Origin: UBA1479 sp048263775
GTDB lineage: Bacteria > Pseudomonadota > Alphaproteobacteria > Rhodospirillales > Casp-alpha2
Assembly: GCA_048263775.1 (NCBI GenBank)
Contig: JBLXDU010000005.1
Location: 124,001 to 188,000, forward strand
Direction of reading: 5' to 3'
DNA length: 64,000 nucleotides
Under the pieces are notes generated by a model that was given only the letters and a program-made list of their open reading frames with translations, did no database searches and had not been told where the DNA came from. Both the position numbers and the translations under genes were made by a program. This document shows, in pieces, positions 62,086 to 64,000 of this stretch. The first letter of the stretch is position 1. Each line of letters opens with the position of its first letter.

Positions 62086-62835
62086 TTAGGACGGTCCCAG
62101 CCGTCCCGCCAAGGGCAGTTTGATGGCAAGGTCTTTTGGGTCGATCCCGAAAGTCAGGCCCAGGATGTTGACCTCAACCCCCTCCTCGACCCCGGCCATG
62201 ACGCCCAGCAGCCCGAACAGGGAGACCTGATAGCCGGTGCCGCTCGGCGTTTTGGCGGCGAAGCCGCCTTCGGGCAGGTAATCCTTGCCGATGGCCGTGG
62301 GCGGCAAGTCCAGGTTCAATTCCGGCACGGCGCGGGCAACATGGGCGGTGAAGGTGTTGGAATTGGGCCCGGGCCAGACGGTGTAGGTCCTGGCATGGGG
62401 ATAGGCGCGGGCGGCGGCGTCGATGCGCTTGATCATGTCATCGACACCGGCCCCCCGCTTGTCGGCGATGATTTCCGGCTCCGCCCCGAACCAGCGCTGG
62501 TCCGGCTCTTTCTCGGTAATGACCAGGGCCGATCCGCCATGGCGCGCGCGCCAGCCGATGATCTCGTAGACCGTGAAGGCGTCGGCGGCGGTCGGCTTGG
62601 CCGCGATCCAGGTGTGGACGCCGAAAATGCCGCGCCAGGAAAACGCCCTGGCCGCATAGACCTGAACGACCGCTTCCTTGGTAACGGCCGGGTCGGGCGC
62701 GATGCCCGTGGGCTCCCGGCTGGCCGTGCGCCAATCCGCCATGACGGTGTGTTTTCCGATGCTGACGGCCGCGCCGATGACCAGAAGCACAAACAGCCCC
62801 TTCACCACGGTCCGCAATGTTTTGGTTTTCAACAT
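62086..62835 (-). CDS. DUF3750 membrane-anchored protein
   Basis: 249 residues with an N-terminal hydrophobic segment (VVKGLFVLLVIGAAVSIG) and a periplasmic domain holding FGVHTWIAAKP, GWRARHGGSALV and TVWPGPNSNTFTAH. These blocks match DUF3750, a family of unknown function whose conserved His, Cys/Ser and Asn suggest a papain/transglutaminase-like or NlpC-like fold; that is inference. 27 bases after the BASS-type gene, which ends at 62864, so possibly co-transcribed. Confidence 0.75.
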   Translation of the reverse strand: MLKTKTLRTVVKGLFVLLVIGAAVSIGKHTVMADWRTASREPTGIAPDPAVTKEAVVQVYAARAFSWRGIFGVHTWIAAKPTAADAFTVYEIIGWRARHGGSALVITEKEPDQRWFGAEPEIIADKRGAGVDDMIKRIDAAARAYPHARTYTVWPGPNSNTFTAHVARAVPELNLDLPPTAIGKDYLPEGGFAAKTPSGTGYQVSLFGLLGVMAGVEEGVEVNILGLTFGIDPKDLAIKLPLAGRLGPS

Positions 62836-62863
62836 GATGATCCAGATAAATCCAACGCCTTAC

Positions 62864-63826
62864 TTAGGCAGGCAACAGCCGTTTCGCCAGTTGCCGCCAC
62901 ACCGCGGGCATCAGATAGATGGGGAACTGGCCGACCACGAAGTACAGCATGGTATCCGGATCGATGGCCGGCAGCAAAACCGCGATCAGGATCGCAAGGT
63001 TGCGATTGCCCGAGGCAAAGGACGCCGACAGCACCTTGACCCTCCCCCAATCGCGGCCCATGGCCCGCCCCACCACGGCGAAGGCCCCCGCCCCGGCCAA
63101 CTGCAGGCCCGCGTAAACCGCGAAGCTGAGGATCGTCACGAAGATCACGTGGTCCGGGTTTTCCCGAAATGCCTGCGGCACGCCCGCCATCAGCCCAGCG
63201 GCAAAGCCAACCAGCAGGATTACCGACACGCCGTGCAGAGGCTGGCGCCAGGCATCGACCCGCGCCCGGCCAAGGATTCGTTGCGCAATCACGGCGGCGG
63301 CGAAGGTCGAGACGACGAGGGCTGCCAGTCGCCCCATGAGGTCGAGCGTCGACAGGGGAATATCCACCAGGGCCGACGACACCACGGGCAACGTCAGCGG
63401 CACCAGGAAGGTTTCAGCGATCAGCACCAGCAAAAGGAACGCCCCGTCGAGCCCGATGACCATGCCGACGGCGGGTGTCGACATCAGTGGGCAGCTGGCC
63501 GCCGTCAGCACCACGGCGACGATCAAGCCCGGCGACAGGCCCGTGTCCTTGACCAGCAGCCAAGTGAGAACCGGTGTCGCCGCCAGCATCCAGACCAGCG
63601 TGATGCCCAATAGGAACGGCCGGCGGATGTGGCCCATCACATCGGCCCAGTCGATATGGACCATGGACACGAACATCAGAACCCAGACCATTTCCGTCAG
63701 CCAGGGCTGCAGATGCACCGTCACGCCGGGGAAGGTGAGGCCGGAAAACACCCCCACGGCCATCATGGTGGTGGCGTGACGGCCCAGAAAGGCGAGACCG
63801 GAGACGATCAGAGCGACAGGGTTCAT
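62864..63826 (-). CDS. BASS-type (bile acid:Na+ symporter-like) transporter
   Basis: 320 residues from ATG 63826, about ten membrane helices. FVSMVHIDW in the third helix, VLTAASCPLMSTPA at the first crossover and SFASGNRNLAILIAVLLP at the second match the BASS superfamily (the arsenite and pantothenate or pyruvate carriers belong here). The substrate cannot be told. Confidence 0.8.
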   Translation of the reverse strand: MNPVALIVSGLAFLGRHATTMMAVGVFSGLTFPGVTVHLQPWLTEMVWVLMFVSMVHIDWADVMGHIRRPFLLGITLVWMLAATPVLTWLLVKDTGLSPGLIVAVVLTAASCPLMSTPAVGMVIGLDGAFLLLVLIAETFLVPLTLPVVSSALVDIPLSTLDLMGRLAALVVSTFAAAVIAQRILGRARVDAWRQPLHGVSVILLVGFAAGLMAGVPQAFRENPDHVIFVTILSFAVYAGLQLAGAGAFAVVGRAMGRDWGRVKVLSASFASGNRNLAILIAVLLPAIDPDTMLYFVVGQFPIYLMPAVWRQLAKRLLPA

Positions 63827-63942
63827 TGCGGCGGTCCTGCGGTGGAACGGATGACATCCGGGCACTTGCGCGAAAATCGATTATGGGGCAAACCCAGATG
63901 TATACAATCCGATCAAGAAATCCCAATCCCCAAGGAGCATCC

Positions 63943-64000
63943 ATGGCCGAACAGGTTGATACGGTAGTCATCGGCGCGGGCGTCGTGGGCCTTGCCTGCG
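63943..64000 (+). CDS. FAD-dependent oxidoreductase (partial, 5' end only)
   Basis: ATG 63943 with AAGGAG 5 bases before it. The 19 visible residues begin MAEQVDTVVIGAGVVGLAC, the GxGxxG dinucleotide-binding start of the DAO/LhgO-type flavoproteins (for example L-2-hydroxyglutarate dehydrogenase). Continues past the window edge; identity beyond FAD binding is a guess. Confidence 0.7.
   Translation, partial: MAEQVDTVVIGAGVVGLAC

Overview
The window is GC-rich chromosomal DNA from an alphaproteobacterium, most likely a (marine) member of the Rhodospirillales. The grounds are gene-content and order: a complete division/cell-wall (dcw) cluster followed by lpxC, bamD, recN and ligA; an F0 ATP synthase operon (atpI-B-E-F'-F) split from F1; the mutY / DUF721-dsbA-smc arrangement; a DUF2336 protein; TRAP transporters of the TAXI type; and an FtsZ with a very long linker ending in an alphaproteobacterial-type tail. 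The genus cannot be read from the sequence alone. No rRNA, CRISPR array, insertion sequence or prophage was seen.

Layout. 1-2 kb: a TrmN6-like methyltransferase (cut by the left edge) and a DUF2007 protein, divergent from a long-chain polyprenyl diphosphate synthase. 2-4.6 kb: a minus-strand set encoding a CYTH-CHAD protein, an orphan ParA-type ATPase and a small HTH protein. 5-10 kb: tRNA-Pro(CGG) with a strong terminator, a small secreted protein, a lipoprotein, a miniature transcription unit (perfect FNR box, 34-codon membrane ORF, terminator), an orphan DctP-type binding protein, a DUF2336 protein and a cytochrome c. 10-18.3 kb: a TRAP island with three TAXI binding proteins, one fused 4TM/12TM permease, a universal stress protein and a class III aminotransferase. 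18.4-21.9 kb: apt, a GNAT and a two-gene accessory insert (GNAT-like plus GINT1-like propeller protein). 21.9-30.6 kb: mutY, DUF721/DciA-like, dsbA-like, smc, F0 ATP synthase. 30.6-34.7 kb: a polyamine operon (decarboxylase, deoxyhypusine-synthase-like enzyme, agmatinase) divergent from an SSAT-like acetyltransferase. 34.7-40.5 kb: ligA, recN, bamD, lpxC. 40.7-59.6 kb: the dcw cluster, read right to left from mraZ to ftsZ, nearly all genes overlapping or within about 15 bases of each other. 59.6-64 kb: the mraZ control region with phased TGGG boxes, rnpB (RNase P RNA), an AmpD/AmiD-type amidase, a DjlA-like co-chaperone, DUF3750, a BASS-type transporter, and the first codons of a FAD-dependent oxidoreductase.

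How it works together. The dcw block builds lipid II (MurB-F, Ddl, MraY, MurG), polymerises septal wall (FtsW, FtsI) and runs the division ring (FtsZ, FtsA, FtsQ, FtsL); MraZ probably controls it through the boxes at about 59.83-59.87 kb. LpxC and BamD serve the outer membrane, RecN, LigA and MutY DNA repair, SMC chromosome organisation. The TRAP island looks like a high-affinity uptake system whose third binding protein is co-transcribed with an aminotransferase. The most interesting items are the FNR-box mini-transcription unit at 6.7-6.95 kb, the ParA/CHAD operon at 2-4.6 kb, the TAXI island, the ODC/DHS-like/SpeB polyamine operon, and the phased MraZ operator.
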